DNA of 64,000 bases from Microbacterium aurum (GTDB lineage: Bacteria > Actinomycetota > Actinomycetes > Actinomycetales > Microbacteriaceae). Location: NCBI RefSeq assembly GCF_016907815.1, contig NZ_JAFBCQ010000001.1, positions 1,054,001 through 1,118,000 on the forward strand, read 5' to 3'. Within the stretch, counting starts at the first letter, position 1. Each line of letters opens with the position of its first letter. A program made the translations under genes and the position numbers. The notes under the pieces are model-generated. The model did not search any database, had not been told where the DNA came from, and saw only the letters and a list, made by a program, of their open reading frames with translations. Positions 42,675 through 50,513 of the stretch are shown piece after piece.

Positions 42675-42860
42675 ATGTGCTCAGCGACTACCTGCAAGAC
42701 CTGCGGAAAGACCACCTGGACCGGCTGCGGTCAGCACATCAACCAGGTCCGACGAGGCGTGCCCGCGCACCAGTGGTGCAACGGACGCCATACCCCCGAG
42801 GAGATCGCGGCTGCGAAGGCGGAACGCGGGAACTTCCTCACCCGACTCCTCGGCCGCTGA
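42675..42860 (+). CDS. Tiny Cys-rich protein, copy 2
   Basis: A 61-residue paralogue starting two bases after the stop of copy 1 (AGGAGG upstream). It repeats CxxxxCxxCxxxTWTGCGQHI and VP(A)xxxxC, and adds a helical tail (TPEEIAAAKAERGNFLTRLLGR). Last gene of the sulfur operon. A zinc or persulfide-binding role is an inference from the Cys pattern and context. Confidence 0.75.
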   Translation: MCSATTCKTCGKTTWTGCGQHINQVRRGVPAHQWCNGRHTPEEIAAAKAERGNFLTRLLGR

Positions 42861-42877
42861 CCCCAGCCGCTTCGAGT

Positions 42878-43825
42878 TCAGTCGCGAGACGGTGTGCCAG
42901 ACGACACCGCGCCACCCTCTGATCCGCCGACCGCCTCGGCTGCCGATCCGATCGGGCTCGCTTCAGCGGTAGCTGACGGCTCACGCCCCGGGAGGTACGG
43001 AGACGGCTCCGGCTCGTGGTGCCGAACCGTCTGAACAACCATGATGGCGATGCCGAGGGCGACGACCGCGAACGACGCCCAGATGTTCGCCGGGATGCCT
43101 AACGGCGCGTCGCTGGTCGGATCGATCCGGATCGCCTCCAGGCCGCTCCGCCCCAGCCCGTACCAGATCAAGTAGACCGCGAGACTGCGCCCCCACCCGA
43201 GCGCGAAGCGCCGCTCCAGCAGCAGGATCACTCCGGCCCCGCACAGGTTCCAGATCATCTCGTACAGGAACAGCGGATGGAACAGCGTCCCCGCAGGCAG
43301 CCCGTCCGGGAACATCGCCGCCGACGGCGAAATCTCCAAGCCCCACGGCAACGTCGTCGGCAGCCCGAACAGCTCCTGATTGAACCAGTTTCCCAGCCGC
43401 CCGATCGCCTGGGCGACCAGCAACCCCGGCGCCAGTGCGTCCGCGAACGCCCAGAACCGCAAGCCCATCCGCCGGCAGGCGATGACGGCCCCGATCGCGC
43501 CGCCGATCAGAGCGCCATAGATCGCGTTCCCGCCATCCCAGATCGCGAACACACTCCACAGGTTCGCGCCTGGATAGAAGTAGTCCCCGACATGGGTGAA
43601 GACGTGATAAAACCGCGCCGCCACGATTCCCAGTGGGACCACCCAAATCGCGATGTCCACCACCGCCCACCGCGCCACCCCGCGCCGCCGCAGCCGCCTC
43701 TCCGTGATCGCCGCCGCCGCGAGGATCCCCACGATGATGCACAGCGCATAGGTGTGAATCGTCAACGGGCCGACCGAGAAGCTCGCCCACGACGGATCCG
43801 GGCTCGGAATACTCGCGGGGAGCAT
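42878..43825 (-). CDS. lgt: Prolipoprotein diacylglyceryl transferase
   Basis: A 315-residue membrane enzyme attaching diacylglycerol to the lipobox Cys of prolipoproteins. The Lgt signature is AIGRLGNWFNQELFG; other landmarks are YALCIIVGILAAAAITERR and YEMIWNLCGAGVILLLERR. ATG 43825 has GGTGAGG upstream and is preferred to GTG 43837. It is convergent with the sulfur operon (17 bases apart). As every genome has lgt elsewhere, this may be an accessory copy that serves lipoproteins encoded here. Confidence 0.93.
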   Translation of the reverse strand: MLPASIPSPDPSWASFSVGPLTIHTYALCIIVGILAAAAITERRLRRRGVARWAVVDIAIWVVPLGIVAARFYHVFTHVGDYFYPGANLWSVFAIWDGGNAIYGALIGGAIGAVIACRRMGLRFWAFADALAPGLLVAQAIGRLGNWFNQELFGLPTTLPWGLEISPSAAMFPDGLPAGTLFHPLFLYEMIWNLCGAGVILLLERRFALGWGRSLAVYLIWYGLGRSGLEAIRIDPTSDAPLGIPANIWASFAVVALGIAIMVVQTVRHHEPEPSPYLPGREPSATAEASPIGSAAEAVGGSEGGAVSSGTPSRD

Positions 43826-43939
43826 CGAAAGCCTCACCGCCCTTCAATCGATCCGTCGCCAGTCTAGCGAGGGACCAAGATCGGCCCGACTCGAGACCGC
43901 TTCAGTTCGACACTTGTTCTCTATTCGCGCAGCCTTACT

Positions 43940-45365
43940 GGCTCTTCGCAGTTGAGGGTGTAGCCCGGGACCGCCGGCTGGTTCGCGGATAGGCGTCGAG
44001 GTCTTCCAGGATGGAAGTTCTCACGCTCACCATCCGCCGGAAGACCTCGACTTGCACCACCCTACGTTCGCGACCCCTGACCTGACCACGTTCTGCCGTC
44101 TCGACGAGCTCGGCCTTCAAGCCGTCGGGCAGCTGCTCGAGCCTGATCGGGCGGTGCTGGAGTGCCGCGTCGTCGAGGACGACCCGTGGTGTCGGAAGTG
44201 CGGCGCGGAGGGCGTGCCGCGTGACACGGTGACGCGGCCGCTGGCGCATGAGCCGTTCGGGCATCGGCCGACGACGCTGCTGGTCCGGGTGCGCCGCTAC
44301 CGGTGCACGCACTGCCGCCGGACCTGGCGGCAGGACACGTCGAAGGCGGCGGCGCCGAGGGCGAAGATCTCCCGCGGCGGGATCGGGTGGGCACTCACGG
44401 CGATCGTGGTCGACCACCTCACCGTCTCCCGCGCCGCAGCAGGGCTCGGGGTGTCGTGGCATACCGCGAACACCGCGATCATCGCCGAAGGCAAGCGTCG
44501 CCTGATCGACGACCCGGCGAGGTTCGACGGGGTCACCACGATCGGTGTCGACGGGCACGTCTGGCGTCACACACGGTTTGGCGAGAAGTACGTGACCGTG
44601 ATCATCGACCTCACCCCCGCGAGGAACAAGACGGGCCCGGCCAGGCTGCTGGACATGGTCGAGGGCCGCTCGAAGCAGGTGTTCAAGCAGTGGCTCGCCG
44701 CCCGGCCCAAGGAGTGGTCGAAGCAGATCGAAGTGGTCGCGATGGATGGGTTCAGTGGGTTCAAGACCGCCGCGTCCGAAGAGCTCCCCGACGCGGTCCC
44801 GGTGATGGACCCGTTCCACGTCGTCCGCCTGGCCGGCGACGCGCTCGACCGGACCCGGCAGCGCGTCCAGCAAGACACCCTCGGGCACCGCGGTCACGCC
44901 GGCGACCCGCTCTACGGCGTCCGCCGCACCCTCCACACCGGCGCGAGCTTCCTCACCGAGAAGCAGACCGCACGGCTCGACGCGGTGTTCGCCGCCGAGG
45001 AGCACGTCGAGGTCGAAGCGACCCGGGGCATCTACCAGCGCATCGTCGCCGCCTACCGCGAACCCGACAAGAACAAGGCGAAGGAGATGATGCGGGCGGT
45101 GATCGACGCCGTCAGCAACGGCGTCCCCGCGCTGCTCAAAGAGGTCCGTCGCCTCGGCCGCACGCTGAAGCAGCGCGCCGCGGACATCCTCGCGTTCTTC
45201 GACCGCCCCGGAACGAGCAACGGCCCAACGGAGGCCATCAACGGCCGGCTCGAGCACCTTCGCGGTTCCGCCCTCGGCTTCCGGAACCTCACGCACTACG
45301 TCGCCAGATCGCTCCTCGAAGCCGGCGGATTCAGACCCGCCCTACACCCTCGTTTGCGATGAGCC
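43940..45365 (+). mobile_element. ISL3-family insertion sequence, 1.43 kb
   Basis: Terminal inverted repeats of 24 bp: left 43940-43963 starting GGCTCTTCGCAGTTGAGGG and right 45342-45365 reading GGCTCATCGCAAACGAGGG in reverse complement, five mismatches. One transposase gene fills it. The 8 bases on each side (GCCTTACT and GGTTTGGT) are not a target duplication, although ISL3 elements normally make 8-bp duplications. Confidence 0.88.
44052..45362 (+). CDS. ISL3-family transposase
   Basis: A 436-residue transposase starting at TTG 44052. The N-terminal zinc ribbon is CRKCG...YRCTHC; the DDE catalytic residues lie in TIGVDGHVWRH, VVAMDGFSGFKTA and SNGPTEAINGRLEHLRG. Length and motifs are complete, so it should be active. 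Its last codons run into the right inverted repeat. Confidence 0.93.
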   Translation: MHHPTFATPDLTTFCRLDELGLQAVGQLLEPDRAVLECRVVEDDPWCRKCGAEGVPRDTVTRPLAHEPFGHRPTTLLVRVRRYRCTHCRRTWRQDTSKAAAPRAKISRGGIGWALTAIVVDHLTVSRAAAGLGVSWHTANTAIIAEGKRRLIDDPARFDGVTTIGVDGHVWRHTRFGEKYVTVIIDLTPARNKTGPARLLDMVEGRSKQVFKQWLAARPKEWSKQIEVVAMDGFSGFKTAASEELPDAVPVMDPFHVVRLAGDALDRTRQRVQQDTLGHRGHAGDPLYGVRRTLHTGASFLTEKQTARLDAVFAAEEHVEVEATRGIYQRIVAAYREPDKNKAKEMMRAVIDAVSNGVPALLKEVRRLGRTLKQRAADILAFFDRPGTSNGPTEAINGRLEHLRGSALGFRNLTHYVARSLLEAGGFRPALHPRLR

Positions 45366-45382
45366 GGTTTGGTGGGCGCTGT

Positions 45383-46351
45383 TCAGCCGATTCGGTACCC
45401 GGTGCGCGTGGTCTCGATCTGCCGTGGCACGCCCGCTTGGATGTAGTTCGAGAGGATTCTTCTGCCGATGCGGATGACTCCTGATCGCTCCTTGTCGCCG
45501 TCCGTTCTCGGGTCCCAGGAAGCGGCGTAAATGTCGCCGCGCAGCTCAACTTCAATTTCGGCCCTGATCGCCGGGAAGATGGATTTGGATAACCTCGGGA
45601 CGCGCAGTTGGCCATTGCTGATGTCTGTCGCAGTGACGTTCTGAGTGGGGCGAGTGATTCCGGTCGACTCCGGCGGTTGGGTGATGGTCAGGTCTGCCCT
45701 CTGAGTTAGCTCGCGGGCGTGCGGCGTGGCGCGCCCCTCACCGTCGGATAGCTGGCGAGGTGCTTTAAATCCGTGAAGGCCGTGGGCCTTGCGCCGCCCA
45801 GCGGGAAAGGTGAGGTTGGCGAACGGGAGTGGCGCTGTGGGATCGATCATCGTGCTCGCGACGTCATCCGAAATGTTGGCGACGAAGTGGCCGATCATGG
45901 CCGCCTCCGCCGTTGCCGGGTCTTGTGTTGGTCCGTAGTGGACCCACAGCAACTCGGGGTTGAGCATCTTGACCGGCCAGCCTCCGGCGTGCGGCGCTCT
46001 GGCGCCGATTGCGGTCTTGTAAAACTGGTCCACTCGGTGCTGTGTGCTGCTTCCGGCGAGGCCAATGTAGACGACGGGTTCTCCTTTCGGCCACATTGCC
46101 CTCAGCCGGCTGGTGAGGAGATCCGGAGTTGCGGCGACAGAGTCAACTGTCGCCTCGTGCCTCGCGTTCAAAAGCGTGCTGACTGCCGTCAGATCGAGGG
46201 GGCAACTGCGCAGCCCCTCCTGGCGGTCAGGATCGGCACTGGTTGAGATGACGTAGACGCCGGGCGCGTGAAGCAGGACTGGCTTATGCCACCGAGCTAC
46301 CCCTGCATACGGAACGCCAGCGCCTACAAAGAGGTCTGTCACTGATGTCAC
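45383..46351 (-). CDS. Protein with GIY-YIG-like N-terminal domain, function unknown
   Basis: A 322-residue protein. GTG 46351 follows GGGGATAAAG; a TTG at 46363 is possible. Residues 25-130 resemble a GIY-YIG nuclease fold: GVYVISTSADPDRQEG, VVYIGLAGSSTQHRVDQFYK, then HAGGWPVKML. A linker (about 185-235) leads to a C-terminal domain LRVPRLSKSIFPAIRAEIEVELRGDIYAASWDPRTDGDKERSGVIRIGR. The family is unnamed to me. It ends 17 bases from the insertion sequence and stands alone, so it may be part of a broken defence or restriction locus. Confidence 0.65.
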   Translation of the reverse strand: MTSVTDLFVGAGVPYAGVARWHKPVLLHAPGVYVISTSADPDRQEGLRSCPLDLTAVSTLLNARHEATVDSVAATPDLLTSRLRAMWPKGEPVVYIGLAGSSTQHRVDQFYKTAIGARAPHAGGWPVKMLNPELLWVHYGPTQDPATAEAAMIGHFVANISDDVASTMIDPTAPLPFANLTFPAGRRKAHGLHGFKAPRQLSDGEGRATPHARELTQRADLTITQPPESTGITRPTQNVTATDISNGQLRVPRLSKSIFPAIRAEIEVELRGDIYAASWDPRTDGDKERSGVIRIGRRILSNYIQAGVPRQIETTRTGYRIG

Positions 46352-46635
46352 CTTTATCCCCAATCAAGCCGATCGTGCTCGGAGCATATCGACGGTCACC
46401 GACGTTGCCGTTGTGAGTCTTGCGCTCGAGCGATGGACGCGTCTCGAACACGGGATTCGACGGGATCCTCGAACAGTGCGCGCAGCAGCCCGACGCGCTG
46501 TTGACGACCTATGCCCAAGCACAGTTGCCCGCGCACGCCCCGCTAACGTTCAGTGCCCGTTTCCGGATCGCGTGTCGGCTGGCTTCCATAGGATCGATGG
46601 GTCGGAAGTCCGACGACAGACCTGGGGAGTTCTTC

Positions 46636-47238
46636 GTGAAGATTCGTGGTGCGATCGTTTCGCTTATCGCTTGTTCGATGTTCGTGCTGGGCGGGTGCTC
46701 TGCCGGCGGAGACGTTGCGACCGACAGTTCGTCCGCCTCGCCTGCCGCGATTGAGGTCGAGGAGGATCTGGTCACCGTCGATGTGCGGATTGCCCGGTCG
46801 CTCCTGGACCAGGGCGGGTCGCTCTCCGACGAAGAGATCGTGGCCGGCGCAAAGGAGAAGGGCATCGCCGCGGTCGTTGAGGGCGACACGGTCGTCTACA
46901 CGATGACGAAGCCTCAGCGTGACGAGATGCTCGCGCAGATGCGTTCTTCCGCGCAGGACGCCGCCGATGAGTTGATCGCTGACGACACGAACTCCGTAAC
47001 TGGGGTGGAGTTCAACGACGCGATGACGTCGGTCAAGGTGTCTGTCGATGCTGCGAGGTACGGTGCGCTGGAGAGCTTGCTCGCGCTCGGGTTCTACATC
47101 CAAGGCGCGCTCTACCAGCAGTTCAATGGCGTCGCTCCCGACGACATCGACGTGATCGTCGAATTCGTCGACGACGCGACGGGCGCGGTGCTGGACACCG
47201 GGTCGTACCGGGAGATGGGCGAGAACCTCGGCCAGTAG
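46636..47238 (+). CDS. Lipoprotein of unknown function
   Basis: A 200-residue lipoprotein. GTG 46636 is chosen over upstream in-frame starts because of GGGGAG seven bases before it and because it gives a signal of normal length with lipobox LGGC (Cys 20). The mature protein has an acidic linker, a repeated helix-strand unit (SLSDEEIVAGAKEKGIAAVVEGDTVVYTM) and GVEFNDAMTSVKVSVDAARYGALESLLALGF. No family recognised. Confidence 0.75.
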   Translation: MKIRGAIVSLIACSMFVLGGCSAGGDVATDSSSASPAAIEVEEDLVTVDVRIARSLLDQGGSLSDEEIVAGAKEKGIAAVVEGDTVVYTMTKPQRDEMLAQMRSSAQDAADELIADDTNSVTGVEFNDAMTSVKVSVDAARYGALESLLALGFYIQGALYQQFNGVAPDDIDVIVEFVDDATGAVLDTGSYREMGENLGQ

Positions 47239-47415
47239 GACTTCCCGCTCGGATCCCACCGCGCGGAGCGGCGCCCTCTGCGTGCACTGCCCGGAAGGGG
47301 ATCGCCACGGCGAGGGGACCAATGGGAGGCCGCTGCCTATGCTTCGCGTCACCCATGCGCTCCCCGACCACGTCGGTGTGCATCGCCGCGACCCAGCCGC
47401 GCATGGGAGCGCGGC

Positions 47416-48138
47416 TCAGCCGGCAGCGATCTCACCGCTGCCGCTGGTGCCTCTTGTGATCTGTGCGGGGTCGCCCGTGTAGACGAGTTCGCTGCTGCCG
47501 CTCACGGTGGCGTCGAGGTCTTCGCTGACGTGCACGCGGGCGTCGGCGCTTCCCCTGAGCGAAGCGCTCGCGGTCTTCGTGCGCAGGTCGCCGGCGTCGA
47601 CGTCGGCCGACCCGTCCAGGGTCAGCTGCAGCGACTCGCTCGCTCCTTCGACGGTGACGTCGCCCGAGCCCACGACCGTCACGGTCAGGTCGTCGGTCTC
47701 GACTCCCGTGAGCGTCGCACTGCCCGAGCCGCGGATCTCGATCGTGCCCGTCCGGCCGAATGCGCCGGCGCCTGACACGCTCCCCGAGCCCGTGATCCGC
47801 ACTCGGTCGAGGCTCCGGACGGTGAGCTCGTACCGGATGAGCGTCGGCCCCAGCGCGCCGAGGTCGGAGTCGAGCACGAGCGTGCCGTCGTCCACCTCGG
47901 CCGTGAGCGACGAGATCACATTGCTCGCCGCGGTGATCGTGAGCGACTCGGTCTCACCGACTGTGACGGTGAGGTCGCCGCTCGTGCGCAGATCGAGTGC
48001 CGACACCCCGGCGATGTCTCGCTCCTGGGTCGCCCGCGGACCGGCGAGAAGCACCGGCCCGCAGGCTGCGAGCGGCGCGGTGACGGCGAGCGCTGCAACC
48101 ACCAGGGTCGTGCGGCCGATCATACGACGGATGCCCAT
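47416..48138 (-). CDS. DUF2807 (GIN-domain) lipoprotein
   Basis: A 240-residue lipoprotein (lipobox LAAC). The mature chain is a right-handed beta-helix of the head GIN/putative auto-transporter adhesin type, seen from the repeated GSGSVSGAGAFG, GSGSATLTG, GSGDVTVEG, GSADVDAG, GSADARVHV, GSSELVYTG. The start 48138 has GAGAGGC upstream. Such proteins are surface-exposed; role unknown. 14 bases separate it from the next gene on the same strand. Confidence 0.85.
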   Translation of the reverse strand: MGIRRMIGRTTLVVAALAVTAPLAACGPVLLAGPRATQERDIAGVSALDLRTSGDLTVTVGETESLTITAASNVISSLTAEVDDGTLVLDSDLGALGPTLIRYELTVRSLDRVRITGSGSVSGAGAFGRTGTIEIRGSGSATLTGVETDDLTVTVVGSGDVTVEGASESLQLTLDGSADVDAGDLRTKTASASLRGSADARVHVSEDLDATVSGSSELVYTGDPAQITRGTSGSGEIAAG

Positions 48139-48152
48139 TCGCGCTGCGCCTC

Positions 48153-48623
48153 TCAGCGACGGATCTCGTCGACCGGCACCGGCGCCGCGGCCGGGATGCG
48201 CGGCCATGCCCACGACGCGCGCAGGATGAACGCGAGCAGCAGCAGCTCGACGCCGATCGAGAGGACGTAGAAGGGCGCCCACTCCCAGCTCTCCCCGACC
48301 GCGTTGAAAGCGGTGACGGGGATGTACAGCGCGGCCACCAGGAGGTTCGCGATCCGGTTCGCCTGAGCGGGGAGCACCACCGAGAGAGTGATCATGAGCG
48401 ACGGGACTGCGAGCAGCGCGAGGAACGCGGTCATCAGGGGCGGGCTGATCTCGAACTCGAACACGAGCCCGGCCTGGATGTCGTCGAGGATTCCCGGTCG
48501 GTACAGGTGGTAGTAGTCGACGTAGATGTAGAGGAACATGAGGCTCGCCCATGCGGCGGCGAGCTTCGCCTGCACAGGCATCGCCACGGTGGCGAGCGGG
48601 GCCTGGAGCTTCGGAATGGTCAT
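48153..48623 (-). CDS. DUF6326-type four-helix membrane protein
   Basis: A 156-residue integral membrane protein with four predicted helices (WASLMFLYIYVDYYHLY, LMTAFLALLAVPSLMITLSVV, IANLLVAALYIPVTAFNAV, FYVLSIGVELLLLAFIL). The first helix and the GEISP-like loop FEISPPLM match my recollection of the DUF6326 family. Transcribed ahead of the DUF2807 gene. Function unknown. Confidence 0.78.
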   Translation of the reverse strand: MTIPKLQAPLATVAMPVQAKLAAAWASLMFLYIYVDYYHLYRPGILDDIQAGLVFEFEISPPLMTAFLALLAVPSLMITLSVVLPAQANRIANLLVAALYIPVTAFNAVGESWEWAPFYVLSIGVELLLLAFILRASWAWPRIPAAAPVPVDEIRR

Positions 48624-48690
48624 CGGTCCTTCTTTCCTTGAGGTGATCCGCCGGAGTGGCGGCAGGTTCGGTGCGCCCGAGTCGCGCTCG

Positions 48691-49683
48691 TCAGACGGCG
48701 ACCACGACCTTCCCCCGGGTGTGGCCGGCGCCGACGTGGGCGAGGGCCTCGGCCGCGGCTTCGAGAGGGTAGGTGCGGTCGATGGCGGGCGCGACCTCTC
48801 CGGTCGCGAGCAGGTCGGCGAGGGCGAGCAGGTCCTGGCGCCTGCCGACGGATGTGAACGGCCTCAGCCGCTGTCGGGTGAACCCCGACAGGATGCGCGC
48901 CTTCGCGATGCGCCCCAGCGGCCCGAACCAGCGTCCACCGCGCCCGCTGTTGGGGATCAGGGTGCCGGTCGGCGCGAGCGCGGCGCGCACCTCGGCCAGC
49001 GGCTGCGCCTCGACGTTGTCGAAGATCACGTCGTACCGGCTCCCGGCGCGGGTGACGTCGGTCGCCGTGTAGTCGATGACGTGGTCGGCGCCGAGCATCC
49101 GGACCATTTCGAGGTTGGCGGTGCGGCACACGCCGGTCACCTCGGCGCCGAGCGCCTTCGCGATCTGCACCGCGAACGAGCCGACTCCGCCCGACGCGCC
49201 GGTGACCAGCACCGTCTGGCCCGGCTGCACCTTCGCGATATCGCGCAGAGCCTGCAGCGCGGTCATGCCCGACGTGGGCACCGCCGCCGCCTCTGTGATC
49301 GACAAGCCCGGGGGGACGGGAACGAGGTTCTCGGCCCTCACGCACGCGTACTGGGCGAGCGCACCCGAGCCGGTCCATCCGAACACCTCGTCGCCGGGGT
49401 GCAGTGCGGTGACATCGGTGCCCACCGCGGTCACGACACCGGCGAGGTCCATGCCGGGGATGCCGTGGCGCGGGCGCCGCAGCCCGAACATCAGGCGCAC
49501 CATGTACGGTTCGCCGGTCATGACGAAGTAGTCACCCGGATGCACTGAGGCGGCACCCACCCGCACGAGCACCTCACCGCGCCCGGGCTCCGGTACGGCG
49601 ACATCGCTCATCTCGAGCACCGAGGGCGGCCCGTAGCGGTGCTGCACCGCGGCTCGCATCGTCAGGGTCGTGTTCGTTGTCAT
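48691..49683 (-). CDS. NAD(P)-dependent alcohol dehydrogenase / quinone oxidoreductase-type MDR protein
   Basis: A 330-residue medium-chain reductase: N-terminal GroES-like domain (PEPGRGEVLVRVGAASVHPGDYFVMTG, GMDLAGVVTAVG, LHPGDEVFGW) and a Rossmann domain with VLVTGASGGVGSFAVQIAKALGAEVTGVCRTAN. The Cys/His zinc ligands of true alcohol dehydrogenases are missing, so it is a zinc-free quinone-reductase-like member. ATG 49683 is used; ATG 49659 is possible. Substrate unknown. Confidence 0.9.
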   Translation of the reverse strand: MTTNTTLTMRAAVQHRYGPPSVLEMSDVAVPEPGRGEVLVRVGAASVHPGDYFVMTGEPYMVRLMFGLRRPRHGIPGMDLAGVVTAVGTDVTALHPGDEVFGWTGSGALAQYACVRAENLVPVPPGLSITEAAAVPTSGMTALQALRDIAKVQPGQTVLVTGASGGVGSFAVQIAKALGAEVTGVCRTANLEMVRMLGADHVIDYTATDVTRAGSRYDVIFDNVEAQPLAEVRAALAPTGTLIPNSGRGGRWFGPLGRIAKARILSGFTRQRLRPFTSVGRRQDLLALADLLATGEVAPAIDRTYPLEAAAEALAHVGAGHTRGKVVVAV

Positions 49684-49816
49684 GGCTCGAGCATCGCCGT
49701 CGCACCGGCGCCGCGTCATCGGCCGGGAGGCCCTCATCCCGTCAGCCGAAAGTACGGTTCGCAGTCCGTGCCGACGACGGATGCCCCGAGCCGGCCGCCC
49801 CGGCGAGCATCGAGGC

Positions 49817-50503
49817 ATGTCGTATCCCACGAATGCCACCCGCCCGACAGCCGCGCACGGCACAACGCGCGCGAAGACGGGATGGCCGGTGATCGCGGGC
49901 CTGGTGCTGCTGAGCGTGCTCCCGGTGATCGGCGGCGCGCTTCGCCTGGGAGAGGTGAGCGCCGACCCCGGGAGCGCCCCGAGCGGGGTCGCGGCGGTGG
50001 CGATCGTCACGCACATCGTGGCGATGACGGTGTTCTGCCTGCTCGGCGCGTTCCAGTTCTCACCCGCGCTGCGAACCCGGCGCCGCTGGCACCGCACCGC
50101 CGGCCGCACCCTGATCCCCTCCGGGTTCCTCGCGGCGGCATCCGCGATCTGGTTGGCGGTCTTCTTCGGCGGGCCGCCCGATGAGTTCGCGACCGCGATG
50201 GTCCGTCTCGTCTTCGCCGCGGCGATGGCGGTACTCCTCGTGGAGGCGGTCATCGCGATCCGGCGACGAGACTTCACCGCGCACGGAGCCTGGATGACAC
50301 GCGCGTACGCGCTCGCCGTCACCGGCGGAACCCAGGCGGTCGTCTCCATCGTGTGGTCGATCCCGTTCGGCGAGCCCGCTGCCGCCGGCGAGACGTGGGT
50401 CGTCGCGGCGGGGTTCGTGATCAACGCCGTCGTGGCCGAGGTGCTGATCCGGCGACGGGCCGCCCGGCGGATGCCCTGCGTGCCCGCCCACGCGACTCCG
50501 TGA
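49817..50503 (+). CDS. DUF2306 membrane protein
   Basis: A 228-residue protein with six predicted helices. DUF2306 features are FCLLGAFQFSPALRTRRRWHRTAGRTLIPSGFLAAASAIWLAV and the later HGAWMTRAYALAVTGGTQAVV. The upstream part of the open frame (49670-49816) overlaps the divergent dehydrogenase promoter and is not coding. The histidine kinase gene follows after 10 bases, so the protein may act with that two-component system. Confidence 0.82.
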   Translation: MSYPTNATRPTAAHGTTRAKTGWPVIAGLVLLSVLPVIGGALRLGEVSADPGSAPSGVAAVAIVTHIVAMTVFCLLGAFQFSPALRTRRRWHRTAGRTLIPSGFLAAASAIWLAVFFGGPPDEFATAMVRLVFAAAMAVLLVEAVIAIRRRDFTAHGAWMTRAYALAVTGGTQAVVSIVWSIPFGEPAAAGETWVVAAGFVINAVVAEVLIRRRAARRMPCVPAHATP

Positions 50504-50513
50504 GCATCCGGTC

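Noticed and set aside
42789..42804. CATACCCCC word inside the second Cys-rich gene as a third CstR operator.
   Set aside because: It is only half a site, lies within coding sequence and has no promoter next to it.
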